NCBI RefSeq assembly: GCF_009659625.1
Contig: NZ_VOIW01000008.1
Coordinates: 1 to 64,000, forward strand
From: Pseudomonas haemolytica
GTDB taxonomy: Bacteria; Pseudomonadota; Gammaproteobacteria; Pseudomonadales; Pseudomonadaceae
Length of the DNA stretch: 64,000 bases
Direction: 5' to 3'
In this document: positions 42,850 to 51,871 of the stretch, in pieces
Numbering within the stretch: position 1 is the first letter of the stretch
Layout: each line of letters begins with the position of its first letter
Notes under the pieces: generated by a model
What the model saw: only the letters and a program-made list of their open reading frames with translations
Told to the model about the DNA's origin: nothing
Database searches by the model: none
Program-made: the position numbers and the translations under genes

Positions 42850-43853
42850 TGCGGGTATCGCCGTTCAAAAAACCGCTCAAGCTGGTGGCGTTCACCGCGT
42901 TGTGCCTGCTGGTCGCCAGCTGCTCCACCAGCCCTAACCGTGCGCCTGCCAAAAAGGCCGGTGGCGCGGTGGTTCGTGCCCAGCCGGGCCTGGACATCAA
43001 CCGCGCCCACAAAGATGGCGCGCCGTGGTGGGATGTGGATGTGTCGAAGATCCCGGATGCCACACCGACCCTGCACACCGGCCCGTACAAGGCCAACCCC
43101 TATACCGTGCTGGGTAAGAATTACTTCCCGCTGCAGGAATCCAGGACCTACGTGCAATCGGGCACTGCGTCCTGGTATGGCACCAAGTTCCATGGGCAGA
43201 ACACCGCCAACGGCGAAGTGTATGACCTGTATGGCATGAGCGCGGCCCACAAGACCCTGCCGCTGCCCAGCTATGTGCGTGTGACCAACCTGGACAACAA
43301 CCGCACGGTGATCCTGCGGGTCAATGACCGTGGGCCGTTCTATTCGGACCGGATCATCGACTTGTCCTACGCCGCCGCGAAGAAACTCGGCTATGCCGAA
43401 ACCGGTACCGCACGGGTGAAAGTCGAAGGTATCGACCCGGCCCAGTACTGGGCCCAGCGTGGCAAACCGGCGCCGTTGATGCTCAACGAACCGCAAACCC
43501 CGCAACCGCAAGTGACGGCCTCGACCGGCAAGATCGAACAATGGACGCCACCACCCGCGCAGCATGCGCCGGATACCGTAGTGGTTCCTCATGCAGCACC
43601 GGGGGCTTCTACTATTGGTGGGCAGTACCTGCAGGTCGGCGCTTTCGCCAACCCGGATGCGGCAGAACTGTTAAGGTCCAAGCTCAGCGGCATGGTCAGC
43701 GCGCCAGTCTTCATCAGTTCCATCGTGCGTAACCAGCAAACCTTGCACCGTGTACGCATGGGCCCGATCGGCTCGCCCAGCGAGGTGGCGCAAGTTCAGA
43801 ACAGCGTACGCCTGGCTAACCTGGGGCAACCCAGCGTGGTCACCGCAGAATAA
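42849..43853 (+). CDS. rlpA: RlpA septal-ring lytic transglycosylase
   Basis: 334 residues. Lipobox LLVASC; the double-psi beta-barrel catalytic domain holds QSGTASWYGTKFHGQNTANGE, SYVRVTNLDNNRTVILRVNDRGPFYSDRIIDLS; a Pro/Thr linker follows and a C-terminal SPOR domain (GGQYLQVGAFANPDAAELL) binds denuded septal glycans. It cleaves naked strands during daughter-cell separation. The start is coupled to the mltB stop (TAATG). Confidence 0.95.
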   Translation: MRVSPFKKPLKLVAFTALCLLVASCSTSPNRAPAKKAGGAVVRAQPGLDINRAHKDGAPWWDVDVSKIPDATPTLHTGPYKANPYTVLGKNYFPLQESRTYVQSGTASWYGTKFHGQNTANGEVYDLYGMSAAHKTLPLPSYVRVTNLDNNRTVILRVNDRGPFYSDRIIDLSYAAAKKLGYAETGTARVKVEGIDPAQYWAQRGKPAPLMLNEPQTPQPQVTASTGKIEQWTPPPAQHAPDTVVVPHAAPGASTIGGQYLQVGAFANPDAAELLRSKLSGMVSAPVFISSIVRNQQTLHRVRMGPIGSPSEVAQVQNSVRLANLGQPSVVTAE

Positions 43854-44035
43854 GCAGTAACGGTTTGATGGCTCAGGTGCGCATGCGCGCTTGAACCCTG
43901 GTTGTTGGCTCGTGAACAATAAAAACCCAGGGGCAAGGGGTGAGCGGGCAACCGAACACGTGACAGTCTGGAAGCGGGCTGTCTGAATAGTTTTGCCCGC
44001 GAGGGCAAGTTTCCATAAGCAATTTCGAGAGACGG

Positions 44036-45193
44036 ATGAACATCACCACCTTAGCCAAACGTACGTGCCTGCTTATCTCGCTGATCATCACCCCGGCCGC
44101 CTGGGCGGTTGAAATGGTGCCGGCCTCCCCGCAACTGGCCGCCAAGTCCTGGGTCCTCATGGATGCCGCCAGTGGCAACGTGCTGGTCGAGAGCAATGGT
44201 GACCAGCGCCTGCCACCGGCCAGCCTGACCAAACTGATGACCGCCTACATCGCGACCCTGGAAATCCGTCGCGGCCAGATCGGCGAAAACGATCCAGTGA
44301 CCGTCAGCGAAAACGCCTGGCGCACAGGCGGTTCGCGGATGTTCATCAAGGTGGGCTCGCAAGTCACCGTGAGCGACCTGCTGCACGGCATCATCATCCA
44401 GTCCGGTAACGACGCCAGCGTCGCCCTGGCCGAGCACATCGCCGGCAGCGAAGATGCGTTCGCCGACGTGATGAACAAGACTGCCGCCGACCTGGGCATG
44501 ACCAACAGCCACTTCATGAACCCGACCGGCCTGCCGAACCCCGAGCACTACTCGTCGGCTCACGACATGGCCGTGCTGGCGCGCGCAATCATCCGTGTTG
44601 ACCCGGTGCACTACGCGATCTACTCCCAGAAGGAGTTCTTCTGGAACAACATCAAGCAGCCTAACCGCAACCTGTTGCTGTGGCGCGACAAGACCGTCGA
44701 CGGCCTGAAAACCGGCCACACCGACGAAGCCGGCTATTGCATGGTGTCGTCCGCCGTGCGTGATGGCCAACGCTTGATCGCCGTGGTATTCGGCACCAAC
44801 AGCGAGCAGGCCCGTGCGGCCGAGACGCAAAAACTGCTGACCTACGGCTTCCGCTTCTTCGAAACCCAGACCTTCTACCAGAAGGGTGCTGAGCTGGCGA
44901 CCGCGCCGGTATGGAAGGGCGCGACCTCGCAAGTCAAGGCCGGCCTGGCCGATGACCTGACCCTGACCATGCCTAAGGGCCAGCTGAAAAAGCTTGCTGC
45001 CAGCATGACCCTGAACCCGCAATTGGTTGCGCCAATCGCCAAGGGTGACGTGATCGGTAAAGTCGAAGTGAAGCTGGACGACAAGGTGGTGCACAGCGCC
45101 GACCTGATCGCACTGGACGCTGTCGACGAAGGTGGTATCTTCCGCCGCGTATGGGATAGCATCCGTCTATTCTTCTACGGCTTGTTCAACTGA
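44036..45193 (+). CDS. dacC: D-alanyl-D-alanine carboxypeptidase (PBP5)
   Basis: 385 residues. A Sec signal ends near PAAWAVE. The active-site motifs are SLTK in LPPASLTKLMTAY, SGN in IQSGNDASVALAEH, and KTG in GLKTGHTDEAGY. A C-terminal beta domain and amphipathic membrane-anchoring helix (ending SIRLFFYGLFN) are present. It trims pentapeptides in the periplasm. A perfect terminator follows. Confidence 0.96.
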   Translation: MNITTLAKRTCLLISLIITPAAWAVEMVPASPQLAAKSWVLMDAASGNVLVESNGDQRLPPASLTKLMTAYIATLEIRRGQIGENDPVTVSENAWRTGGSRMFIKVGSQVTVSDLLHGIIIQSGNDASVALAEHIAGSEDAFADVMNKTAADLGMTNSHFMNPTGLPNPEHYSSAHDMAVLARAIIRVDPVHYAIYSQKEFFWNNIKQPNRNLLLWRDKTVDGLKTGHTDEAGYCMVSSAVRDGQRLIAVVFGTNSEQARAAETQKLLTYGFRFFETQTFYQKGAELATAPVWKGATSQVKAGLADDLTLTMPKGQLKKLAASMTLNPQLVAPIAKGDVIGKVEVKLDDKVVHSADLIALDAVDEGGIFRRVWDSIRLFFYGLFN

Positions 45194-45205
45194 TTGTGTG
45201 CACCT

Positions 45206-45240
45206 GCAAAGCCCCGCGTTGATCCGACGCGGGGCTTTGC
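45206..45240. terminator. Terminator after dacC
   Basis: GCAAAGCCCCGCGT and ACGCGGGGCTTTGC are perfect 14-base arms around a 7-base loop; the CTTTGCC side gives a short T tract. Confidence 0.8.
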
Positions 45241-45278
45241 CCGTCGCCACGGCTTACCGCTTACGAGGCCGTTACGCC

Positions 45279-45554
45279 ATGACCGATAAAGAAGTAAAGG
45301 CGCCAAAGATCGAATTCCCGGTGACGGATTATCCCGTCAAGGTGATCAGCGATACCGGCGTGGGCCGCAAGGACAAGATTCTCGAGATCGTGCGCAAACA
45401 TGCCACGATCAACGACAACCGCGTGGACGAGCGTCAAAGCTCCACCGGCAAGTACACCACGATCCAGTTGCACATCGTTGCGACCGACCAGGACCAGCTC
45501 TACAACATCAACAGCGAACTGCGGGCTACCGGCTTCGTGCACATGGTGTTGTGA
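45279..45554 (+). CDS. ybeD: YbeD-like DUF493 protein
   Basis: 91 residues: MTDKEVKAPKIEFPVTDYPVKVIS, with the ACT-like fold pattern and the terminal FVHMVL. It is conserved next to lipB in gammaproteobacteria; a role in lipoate metabolism or regulation has been proposed but is unproven. The start is the ATG at 45279, past the terminator. The stop overlaps lipB (TGATG). Confidence 0.93.
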   Translation: MTDKEVKAPKIEFPVTDYPVKVISDTGVGRKDKILEIVRKHATINDNRVDERQSSTGKYTTIQLHIVATDQDQLYNINSELRATGFVHMVL

Positions 45555-46201
45555 TGTCACAGGTCCTGGGCTTTCGCGAGCTCGGCCGGATGGCCTACGA
45601 GCCGGTCTGGCACGCCATGCAGCGCTTTACCAACGAGCGCGGCACCTCGGCCCCGGATGAAATCTGGCTGGTGGAACACCCGCCGGTCTTCACCCAGGGC
45701 CAGGCCGGCAAGGCGGAGCATCTACTACTTCCGGGTGATATTCCGGTGGTGCAGGTCGACCGAGGTGGCCAAGTGACTTACCATGGGCCCGGTCAACTGG
45801 TGGCTTACTTGCTGCTGGACGTGCGCAAGCTGGGGTTTGGCGTGCGTGACCTGGTCAGCCGCATGGAGGCTTGCCTGATCGAGCTGTTGGCCAGTTACGG
45901 CGTGACCGCGACGGCCAAGCCCGATGCACCCGGTGTGTACGTGGATGGCGCGAAAATCGCCTCCCTGGGGCTGCGCATTCGCCACGGTTGTTCCTTTCAC
46001 GGCCTGGCCTTGAACGTGGACATGGACCTGGCGCCGTTCCGGCGCATCAACCCGTGCGGGTATGCCGGGCTGGCGATGACCCAGTTGAGCGACCATGCAA
46101 CATCCATAGAATTTGCCGAGGTAAGTGCCCGGCTGCGCGCGCAGCTCGTCAAACACCTCGACTATGCAGAGCAGACGACCCTGACGGGCGGAATCGATTG
46201 A
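45554..46201 (+). CDS. lipB: Octanoyltransferase
   Basis: 215 residues. Active-site features: GGQVTYHGPGQLVAYLLLDV, the lysine in VDGAKIASLGLRIRHGCSFHGLALNVDMDL, and the cysteine in INPCGYAGL. It transfers octanoate from acyl carrier protein to lipoyl domains. The start is the ATG at 45554, overlapping the ybeD stop. Confidence 0.97.
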   Translation: MSQVLGFRELGRMAYEPVWHAMQRFTNERGTSAPDEIWLVEHPPVFTQGQAGKAEHLLLPGDIPVVQVDRGGQVTYHGPGQLVAYLLLDVRKLGFGVRDLVSRMEACLIELLASYGVTATAKPDAPGVYVDGAKIASLGLRIRHGCSFHGLALNVDMDLAPFRRINPCGYAGLAMTQLSDHATSIEFAEVSARLRAQLVKHLDYAEQTTLTGGID

Positions 46202-46202
46202 T

Positions 46203-47228
46203 ATGACTACTGATGTTGTGCAAACCATGATCCCGACGCTGGACATCACTGAGCGTCCAGCCCCGGCCCCGCGTGTCAAGGTGGAAGCCGGCGTCAAGCT
46301 GCGCGGCGCCGAGAAGGTTGCACGCATCCCGGTCAAGATCATCCCGACCACCGAACTGCCGAAGAAACCTGATTGGATTCGCGTGCGCATCCCGGTTTCG
46401 CCGGAAGTCGACCGTATCAAGGCACTGCTGCGCAAACACAAGCTGCATAGCGTGTGCGAAGAGGCTTCCTGCCCGAATCTGGGCGAGTGCTTCTCCGGTG
46501 GCACCGCCACCTTCATGATCATGGGTGACATCTGCACCCGTCGTTGCCCGTTCTGCGACGTGGGCCACGGTCGTCCGAAGCCTCTGGACGTCAACGAGCC
46601 GGAAAGCCTGGCCATCGCCATCGCCGACCTGAAGCTCAAGTATGTGGTGATCACGTCGGTAGACCGCGACGACCTGCGTGACGGCGGTGCCCAGCACTTT
46701 GCCGACTGCATCCGCGAGATCCGCAAGTTGTCGCCAAACGTGATGCTCGAAACCCTGGTGCCGGACTACCGTGGGCGTATGGACGTCGCGTTGGAAATCA
46801 CCGCTGCCGAGCCGCCGGATGTGTTCAACCACAACCTGGAAACCGTGCCGCGCCTGTACAAGGCTGCGCGTCCGGGTTCGGACTACCAGTGGTCGCTGAC
46901 CCTGCTGCAGAAATTCAAGCAGATGATGCCGCACATCCCGACCAAGTCCGGCTTGATGCTCGGCCTGGGCGAGACCGATGAAGAAGTGATCGAAGTCATG
47001 AAGCGCATGCGCGAACACGACATCGACATGCTGACCCTGGGCCAGTACCTGCAACCGTCCCGCAGCCACTTGCCGGTGCAACGTTTCGTGCACCCGGACA
47101 CCTTCGCCTGGTTCGCCGAGGAAGGTTACAAGATGGGCTTCAAGAACGTGGCATCCGGCCCGTTGGTGCGTTCCTCGTACCACGCCGATGAGCAGGCCAA
47201 GCTGGTCAAGGCTAGCCTGGTTTCCTAA
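46203..47228 (+). CDS. lipA: Lipoyl synthase (radical SAM)
   Basis: 341 residues. The auxiliary cluster motif is CEEASCPNLGEC and the radical SAM motif CTRRCPFCDV. The C-terminal GQYLQPSRSHLPVQRFVHP is also diagnostic. It inserts two sulfurs into octanoyl groups on lipoyl domains. It starts 1 base after the lipB stop. Confidence 0.98.
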   Translation: MTTDVVQTMIPTLDITERPAPAPRVKVEAGVKLRGAEKVARIPVKIIPTTELPKKPDWIRVRIPVSPEVDRIKALLRKHKLHSVCEEASCPNLGECFSGGTATFMIMGDICTRRCPFCDVGHGRPKPLDVNEPESLAIAIADLKLKYVVITSVDRDDLRDGGAQHFADCIREIRKLSPNVMLETLVPDYRGRMDVALEITAAEPPDVFNHNLETVPRLYKAARPGSDYQWSLTLLQKFKQMMPHIPTKSGLMLGLGETDEEVIEVMKRMREHDIDMLTLGQYLQPSRSHLPVQRFVHPDTFAWFAEEGYKMGFKNVASGPLVRSSYHADEQAKLVKASLVS

Positions 47229-47237
47229 GTGTGCCGT

Positions 47238-47265
47238 TGTAGGAGCGAGCTTGCTCGCTCCTACA
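47238..47265. repeat. Perfect inverted repeat after lipA
   Basis: TGTAGGAGCGAGC-TT-GCTCGCTCCTACA, 13-base perfect arms. It is of a REP class with TAGGAGCGAG arms, different from the GTGGGAG family, and sits 10 bases after the stop, probably protecting or terminating the message. Confidence 0.75.
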
Positions 47266-47346
47266 GGTGCCGTCGCTTTTCCCCTCTTCTGTTTGCAACC
47301 ATCAGTGGCTAGAGTGCCTGGGTAATCCAGCCACGGAGAACCATGG

Positions 47347-48276
47347 ATGACCACTCAACTCGCCGCTGCCGTACCCGCCCTGCCTGCCAAAGGTGTAATC
47401 GGCCTGATCGCCCCTGCTGGCCCTGCTGCGCTGGATGTTGAAAAAGCCGGGCAATGGATGTGTGCCCGTGGCTACGAACTGCGCATTTACCCCGGGGTAT
47501 ACGAACGCGACGGCTACCTGGCCGGCAGCGATGAAGTGCGCCTGCGCGACTTGCACGCCGCCTTCGCCAACCCCGAAATCGATGCCATCCTCTGCCTGCG
47601 CGGCGGCTACGGCACGCCTCGTTTGCTCGACGCGCTGGATTTTGACCTGTTGCGCGCCAACCCCAAGCCATTCGTGGGTTACAGCGATATCACCGCCTTG
47701 CACCTGGCGATCAACCGCTATGCTGGCTTTGTGACGTTCCATGGGCCGATGCTCAATGCTGACCTGCTTGGCGGCAAGCAACAACCCACCGAGTCATCCT
47801 TGTTCAGCCTGCTGCGTGGCCAACTGGGCGCCGGCAGTGTGCTTGTGCACCCGGTGGCCTACCCGTTGACCACCATCGAGCCAGGTATTGCCTGCGGGCG
47901 TTTGCTGGGCGGTAACTTGTCGATGATCGCGGCGGTGATGGGCACGCCGTACGAAATCGACGCCGAAGGCATCATCCTGTTTATCGAAGACGTTAATGAG
48001 CCGCTCTATCGCATTGACCGCCTGCTGACCCATCTGCGCCTGGCAGGCAAGCTGGCCCAAGTCGCCGGTGTGCTGGTGGGGGATGTGGCGGGTGTGGATA
48101 ACGTTGCACTGGAGCGGCTGCTGAAGCAGACCTTCGAGCCGCTGTGCATTCCGGTGTTGTCCGGCTGGCGCAGTGGGCATTGCGACCCGAACCTGACGTT
48201 GCCGATGGGCGCGTTGGTGCGCCTGGATGCGGGGGAGCAGCGGGTGGTGCTGGAGCAGGATGTGGTCTTTAAATAG
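47347..48276 (+). CDS. ldcA: LD-carboxypeptidase (S66)
   Basis: 309 residues. S66 motifs: start GVIGLIAPAGPAALD, LRGGYGTPRLLD, the catalytic Ser in VGYSDITALHLAI, Glu in LFIEDVNEPLYRID, and His in GHCDPNLTLPMG. It removes D-Ala from tetrapeptide in cytosolic murein recycling, matching the wall-recycling genes in the window. The start is the ATG at 47347, with GGAG about 9 bases upstream; an ATG 4 bases earlier is out of frame. Confidence 0.93.
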   Translation: MTTQLAAAVPALPAKGVIGLIAPAGPAALDVEKAGQWMCARGYELRIYPGVYERDGYLAGSDEVRLRDLHAAFANPEIDAILCLRGGYGTPRLLDALDFDLLRANPKPFVGYSDITALHLAINRYAGFVTFHGPMLNADLLGGKQQPTESSLFSLLRGQLGAGSVLVHPVAYPLTTIEPGIACGRLLGGNLSMIAAVMGTPYEIDAEGIILFIEDVNEPLYRIDRLLTHLRLAGKLAQVAGVLVGDVAGVDNVALERLLKQTFEPLCIPVLSGWRSGHCDPNLTLPMGALVRLDAGEQRVVLEQDVVFK

Positions 48277-48294
48277 TTGTCGCCTGTCAGGCCG

Positions 48295-48365
48295 CTTTCG
48301 CGAGCAAGCCCGCTCCCACATTTTGAAATGCATTCCAAATGTGGGAGCGGGCTTGCTCGCGAAAG
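48295..48365. repeat. REP element with long perfect arms
   Basis: CTTTCGCGAGCAAGCCCGCT... mirrors ...AGCGGGCTTGCTCGCGAAAG around a centre GAAATGCATTC. The arms are 29 bases each, with at most one mismatch at the centre. It lies between converging ldcA and the second lytic transglycosylase gene. Confidence 0.88.
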
Positions 48366-48386
48366 CTATAGCCGCCCTAAAGCGAT

Positions 48387-49712
48387 CTATCGGCTCTGCA
48401 ACGACTCCAAAAGCTTCACCGTCGGATATCCATCTGCCGGCCAACCCAACGACTGCTGCGCCGCCCGAATTGCTTTACGCGTATTGGCGCCGATGATCCC
48501 GTCCGGTTTGCCTGCGTCGTAACCCTTGGCGCTGAGCGCCGTTTGCAGGTCGACACGTTGCGAACGACTCAGCGGCAGCTCATCTTTTGGCCAATTGCCC
48601 CGAATCACGCCGCCGCCGCCAAACCGCTCCGACAGCAGGCCAACCGCCAGTGCATAGGACGACGAGTTGTTGTACTTGAGAATCGCGCGGAAGTTATCCA
48701 GCACCAGGAACGCCGGGCCACGGTAGCCGGCCGGCAACAGCAAGGCGGCGGACAGTTGCTCGACATTGGCGGGCAGGCTCACGCTGGGCGGCAGCTGGAT
48801 TCCTAGTTGCAGCCATTCAGCGACGGTTTTGCGTGTACTGCCATCGGCCAGGCTGTAATCGAAGCCCGAGGGCAGCCGCTGCACTTCAACACCCCACGGC
48901 TGGCCTTTCTGCCAGCCGGAGCTTTGCAGGTAGTTTGCGGTGGAGGCGAGGGCGTCCCCTGGGCTGTTCCAGATATCGCGGCGACCGTCACCGTCGAAGT
49001 CCACGGCGTAGGCGTTGTAGACGGTTGGGATGAATTGGGTCTGGCCCATCGCGCCGGCCCAGGAGCCTTTCATCTGCTCGACCTGGATATCGCCATTCTG
49101 GATGATCTGCAGCGCCGCCAGCAACTGCGCCTGTGCAAATGCGTGACGACGGCCCTCGTAAGCCAGGGTCGCCAGGGAACGGATCACTGAATTATTGCCC
49201 TGGAACTGGCCAAAGTTGCTTTCCATGCCCCACACCGCGACCAGCGCCTGGCGATCAACACCATAACGCGCCTCGATGCGTTGCAGGATATCGGCGTACT
49301 TGATCAGCGAAGCCTGGCCATTACGCACGCGCAGCGGCGACAGGGCGCCATCGATGTATTCCCACACCGGGCGGGAAAATTCAGGCTGGCTACGGTCGGC
49401 GCGAATCACCGCCATATCGGGGGTGACGCCGGCAAAGGCATTATCGAAGACGGCCGCCGGGATCCCGGCTTGCAGGGCCTGCGCACGAAAGCCAGCCTGC
49501 CATTCGGCAAAGGTCTGGGTCGGCTGGATGTCGAGATTGTCCACCGCCAAAGGGGCAATTACGGCAGGTGCGACAGCCGGTGCGGTCTGGAGCTTGGGCA
49601 GGGGTTGAGCGTCCGCGGCGGTCGGTTTTTCCGCGCAGGCGACAAGCAGAATGAGGCTGGAGGCAGCGATCAATTGGCGAAGGTGCCAATGACGAGAAAG
49701 ACTAGAGGGCAT
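48387..49712 (-). CDS. Lytic murein transglycosylase with peptidoglycan-binding domain
   Basis: 441 residues. A lipoprotein-like signal (LIAASSLILLVACAEK) precedes an MltB/SltB-type domain, with the catalytic Glu in AVWGMESNFGQF and GSWAGAMGQTQFIPTVYNAYAVDFDGDG. The C-terminal ~60 residues are a PG_binding_1 domain (LSAKGYDAGKPDGIIGANTRKAIRAAQ). It is a second, distinct member beside mltB. It belongs to the P. aeruginosa SltB family; I do not assign a number. Confidence 0.92.
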   Translation of the reverse strand: MPSSLSRHWHLRQLIAASSLILLVACAEKPTAADAQPLPKLQTAPAVAPAVIAPLAVDNLDIQPTQTFAEWQAGFRAQALQAGIPAAVFDNAFAGVTPDMAVIRADRSQPEFSRPVWEYIDGALSPLRVRNGQASLIKYADILQRIEARYGVDRQALVAVWGMESNFGQFQGNNSVIRSLATLAYEGRRHAFAQAQLLAALQIIQNGDIQVEQMKGSWAGAMGQTQFIPTVYNAYAVDFDGDGRRDIWNSPGDALASTANYLQSSGWQKGQPWGVEVQRLPSGFDYSLADGSTRKTVAEWLQLGIQLPPSVSLPANVEQLSAALLLPAGYRGPAFLVLDNFRAILKYNNSSSYALAVGLLSERFGGGGVIRGNWPKDELPLSRSQRVDLQTALSAKGYDAGKPDGIIGANTRKAIRAAQQSLGWPADGYPTVKLLESLQSR

Positions 49713-49773
49713 GCACAGGTCCAGAGGTTACAAATCAGGTACAGACCTTATCATGCCAGAGGGGCGCTTGCCT

Positions 49774-49938
49774 TCAGGCAGCCAGAAAGTAAGAAGCCTC
49801 CCAGCTATTAGACTGGAAGGCTTCGCGGCGGTAGCTGCCTTTGCCCTTGCCGGCGCGTTCCTGGCGGCTACGGAACAATGGCTGGGCGATGATGGATTTG
49901 GCCTTGTTGGGGCCATGCTTGGATGGCTTTTTGCTCAT
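49774..49938 (-). CDS. arfA: Alternative ribosome-rescue factor A
   Basis: 54 residues, from the ATG at 49938: MSKKPSKHGPNKAKSIIAQP, KGKGSYRR and the C-terminal WEASYFLAA. ArfA enters stalled ribosomes with an empty A site and recruits RF2. The gene is a backup to tmRNA, and the hairpin near its 3' end is part of its control. The apparent longer open frame upstream to 50319 has no ArfA similarity and overlaps a REP element, so the start is set by homology. Codon use is native. Confidence 0.9.
   Translation of the reverse strand: MSKKPSKHGPNKAKSIIAQPLFRSRQERAGKGKGSYRREAFQSNSWEASYFLAA
49793..49824 (-). promoter_or_regulatory. Hairpin inside the arfA coding region
   Basis: GAAGCCTCCCAG-N8-CTGGAAGGCTTC: twelve-base arms with one mismatched pair (G-T wobble in RNA), within the last ~17 codons of arfA, followed on the minus strand by TTACTTT. 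In enterobacteria such a stem in arfA is cut by RNase III or ends transcription, giving a non-stop message that tmRNA destroys; here the same is inferred from position. Confidence 0.75.
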
Positions 49939-50041
49939 GGTCGAATTTCTCGTTTGGGGGGGAGGTGGAGCGGGGCAAATGATCTGCCGAAGTTGAGCGG
50001 CTGTAAAGCCCGACGACGTGTAGGAAAGGTACGCGGTCAAA

Positions 50042-50071
50042 GTGTGGGAGGGAGCAAGCCCTCTCCCACAT
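50042..50071. repeat. REP element between arfA and holA
   Basis: GTGTGGGAGGGAGCAAGCCC TCTCCCACAT: paired arms of the local family, a compact single hairpin. It lies just after the holA stop (minus strand). Confidence 0.75.
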
Positions 50072-50099
50072 TGGGTCTGTGGTGTTTTTGAAAGGGGGG

Positions 50100-51137
50100 T
50101 TATTCGGCGGGCAATGACAGGCGCTGACCAGCCATCAACAGCGACAAACGGCTCAGGCTCATCCAGGGCGAACCGGTGGCCTGGCCCTTGATCTGCGCGT
50201 CGATGCGCTGCGCTTCCAGCAGTAGCTGCGCCCAGCGTTGCGCCGAGTGCCGTTGCAGGGCTTTGCTCATCAGCGGTTTGCGCTTGTCCCACACCGGAGG
50301 GCGGGCCTGGCTGAAGCATTTGTCCAGCGGTGTGCCTTGGCTGTATTGCAGGGCAATGTTCGCCAGCACTCGCAACTCCCGGGCCAGGGCCCAGAGAATC
50401 ACTGGCGGTTCCACGCCTTCGCCGCGCAAACCTTCGAGCATGCGCAGGGCGTGGGCGGGTTCACCGTTGAGGATTGCGTCGACCAGCCCGAACACATCAA
50501 AGCGAGCGCTATCAGCCACTGCGCCTTGCACGGTTTCGACGGTGATCTGCCCATCCTCGGCCATCAGCTTGAGCTTTTCGATCTCCTGGGCGGCGGCAAG
50601 CAGGTTGCCCTCGACCCGGGCGGCGATCAGCTCTACCGCATCTTGTGTCGCCGCCAGCCCCGATTGTGACAGGCGCTGGCGAATCCACTGCGGCAGCTGG
50701 TTGCTGTCCACTGGCCAGATCTGGATGAACTGGGTTTGCGGGCCTTCTACCAGCGCCTTGCCCCACTTGGTTTTCTGCGCGCTGCCGTCGAGCTTGGGCA
50801 AGCTGACCAGCAACACAGTGTCTTCGGCAGGGCGCGAGCAATATTCCATCAACGCCGCCGCACCTTTGTCGCCAGGCTTGCCCGAGGGCAGGCGCAGTTC
50901 CAGCAGGCGCTTTTCGGCAAACAACGACATGCTGGCACCGGCCTGCAACAGCGTGCCCCAGTCGAAACTGGCGTCGGCGCTGAAGACCTGGCGTTCATCG
51001 AAGCCTTGCTGGCGCGCGGCGGTGCGGATAGCGTCGGCCGCTTCCTGGCACAGCAACGGGTCATCGCCGCTGACGATGTAGACAGGCGCGAGGCCACCTT
51101 GCAGGTGTTTGGCGAGTTGGGCGGGGGCGAGTTTCAT
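50100..51137 (-). CDS. holA: DNA polymerase III delta subunit
   Basis: 345 residues: MKLAPAQLAKHLQGGLAPVYIVSGDDPLLCQEA is the typical HolA start, with AAA+-like domains lacking Walker residues, and the C-terminal collar segment (WALARELRVLANIALQYSQG). It is the clamp-opening subunit of the clamp loader. It follows lptE on the same strand, the usual leuS-lptE-holA operon. Confidence 0.95.
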   Translation of the reverse strand: MKLAPAQLAKHLQGGLAPVYIVSGDDPLLCQEAADAIRTAARQQGFDERQVFSADASFDWGTLLQAGASMSLFAEKRLLELRLPSGKPGDKGAAALMEYCSRPAEDTVLLVSLPKLDGSAQKTKWGKALVEGPQTQFIQIWPVDSNQLPQWIRQRLSQSGLAATQDAVELIAARVEGNLLAAAQEIEKLKLMAEDGQITVETVQGAVADSARFDVFGLVDAILNGEPAHALRMLEGLRGEGVEPPVILWALARELRVLANIALQYSQGTPLDKCFSQARPPVWDKRKPLMSKALQRHSAQRWAQLLLEAQRIDAQIKGQATGSPWMSLSRLSLLMAGQRLSLPAE

Positions 51138-51148
51138 AGGCGGGTCGA

Positions 51149-51171
51149 ACGGGGCGCCAGGGGCGCCCCGT
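51149..51171. other. GC hairpin between lptE and holA
   Basis: ACGGGGCGCC-AGG-GGCGCCCCGT, perfect 10-base arms in the 39-base gap inside the operon. There is no T tract, so it is more likely an mRNA processing or stability element than a terminator. Confidence 0.5.
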
Positions 51172-51176
51172 CTGGC

Positions 51177-51782
51177 TTACTCGACAGGGACTTCAACAGG
51201 CGATTGTTTCGGCGTGTTGTCTTCATACTCTTGCGCGGCTTTCAGGGCATCGGCGTCAGCCTTGGCCTTGTTGTCGGCAGTTTGCTGCAGGGCGGCCAGC
51301 TTTTCCGGGGTCAGCATTTGCAGGCGAGTCATCATGCGCTGGATCAGCTCACGACGCATTTCCTTGCGCACCTGGATGGTCTCTGAGTCCGAACCTACCA
51401 GGTTGTTGCCATCGTGGCTCACCACTTTCTGCACCTGGATCTTGTCACCCATCAGCGGCAAGTTATCGCGGCCTTGCACTTCGAAGTTGAGCGCGGTGTT
51501 CAACTCGATGTCGGACGCACGACCGGCACTGGCGTAGCTGATATTGCGCTGGGTTTCTTTCTCATCCGTCAGGATCAGTTTGTAGGTCGCGCCGTTGTAG
51601 ACGTGCACGCCGCTGTTTTCCAGGGTCTGGCGCAGCTGGGTGACGGTCTCGCCGTAGGCGTTGCGGGCGCTGACGTCGAGCTCTTTGAGCGACAACTCAT
51701 TGGTACCGGTACCGCGCAGCTGGAAGCCGCAAGCGCTCAACAGCACGGCAAGGCCCATAACCAGCAGATTGCGTTTGATCAT
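51177..51782 (-). CDS. lptE: LPS-assembly lipoprotein LptE
   Basis: 201 residues. Lipobox in MIKRNLLVMGLAVLLSACGFQLRG, the LptE hallmark. The family core (YKLILTDEKETQRNISYASAGRASDIEL, then FEVQGRD) follows. The C-terminal ~50 residues are Gln/Ala/Asp-rich helices. It sits in the outer membrane, plugs LptD and guides LPS to the surface. It lies between leuS and holA. Confidence 0.95.
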   Translation of the reverse strand: MIKRNLLVMGLAVLLSACGFQLRGTGTNELSLKELDVSARNAYGETVTQLRQTLENSGVHVYNGATYKLILTDEKETQRNISYASAGRASDIELNTALNFEVQGRDNLPLMGDKIQVQKVVSHDGNNLVGSDSETIQVRKEMRRELIQRMMTRLQMLTPEKLAALQQTADNKAKADADALKAAQEYEDNTPKQSPVEVPVE

Positions 51783-51871
51783 TTTGTTGCTCCCCTTGAA
51801 ACCATGTGGGCCTTCTCGAGGCCCTAAAGGTTTAGTTCGGCGCAGGGCCCAAGCCCCGCGCCCGATCCGAT

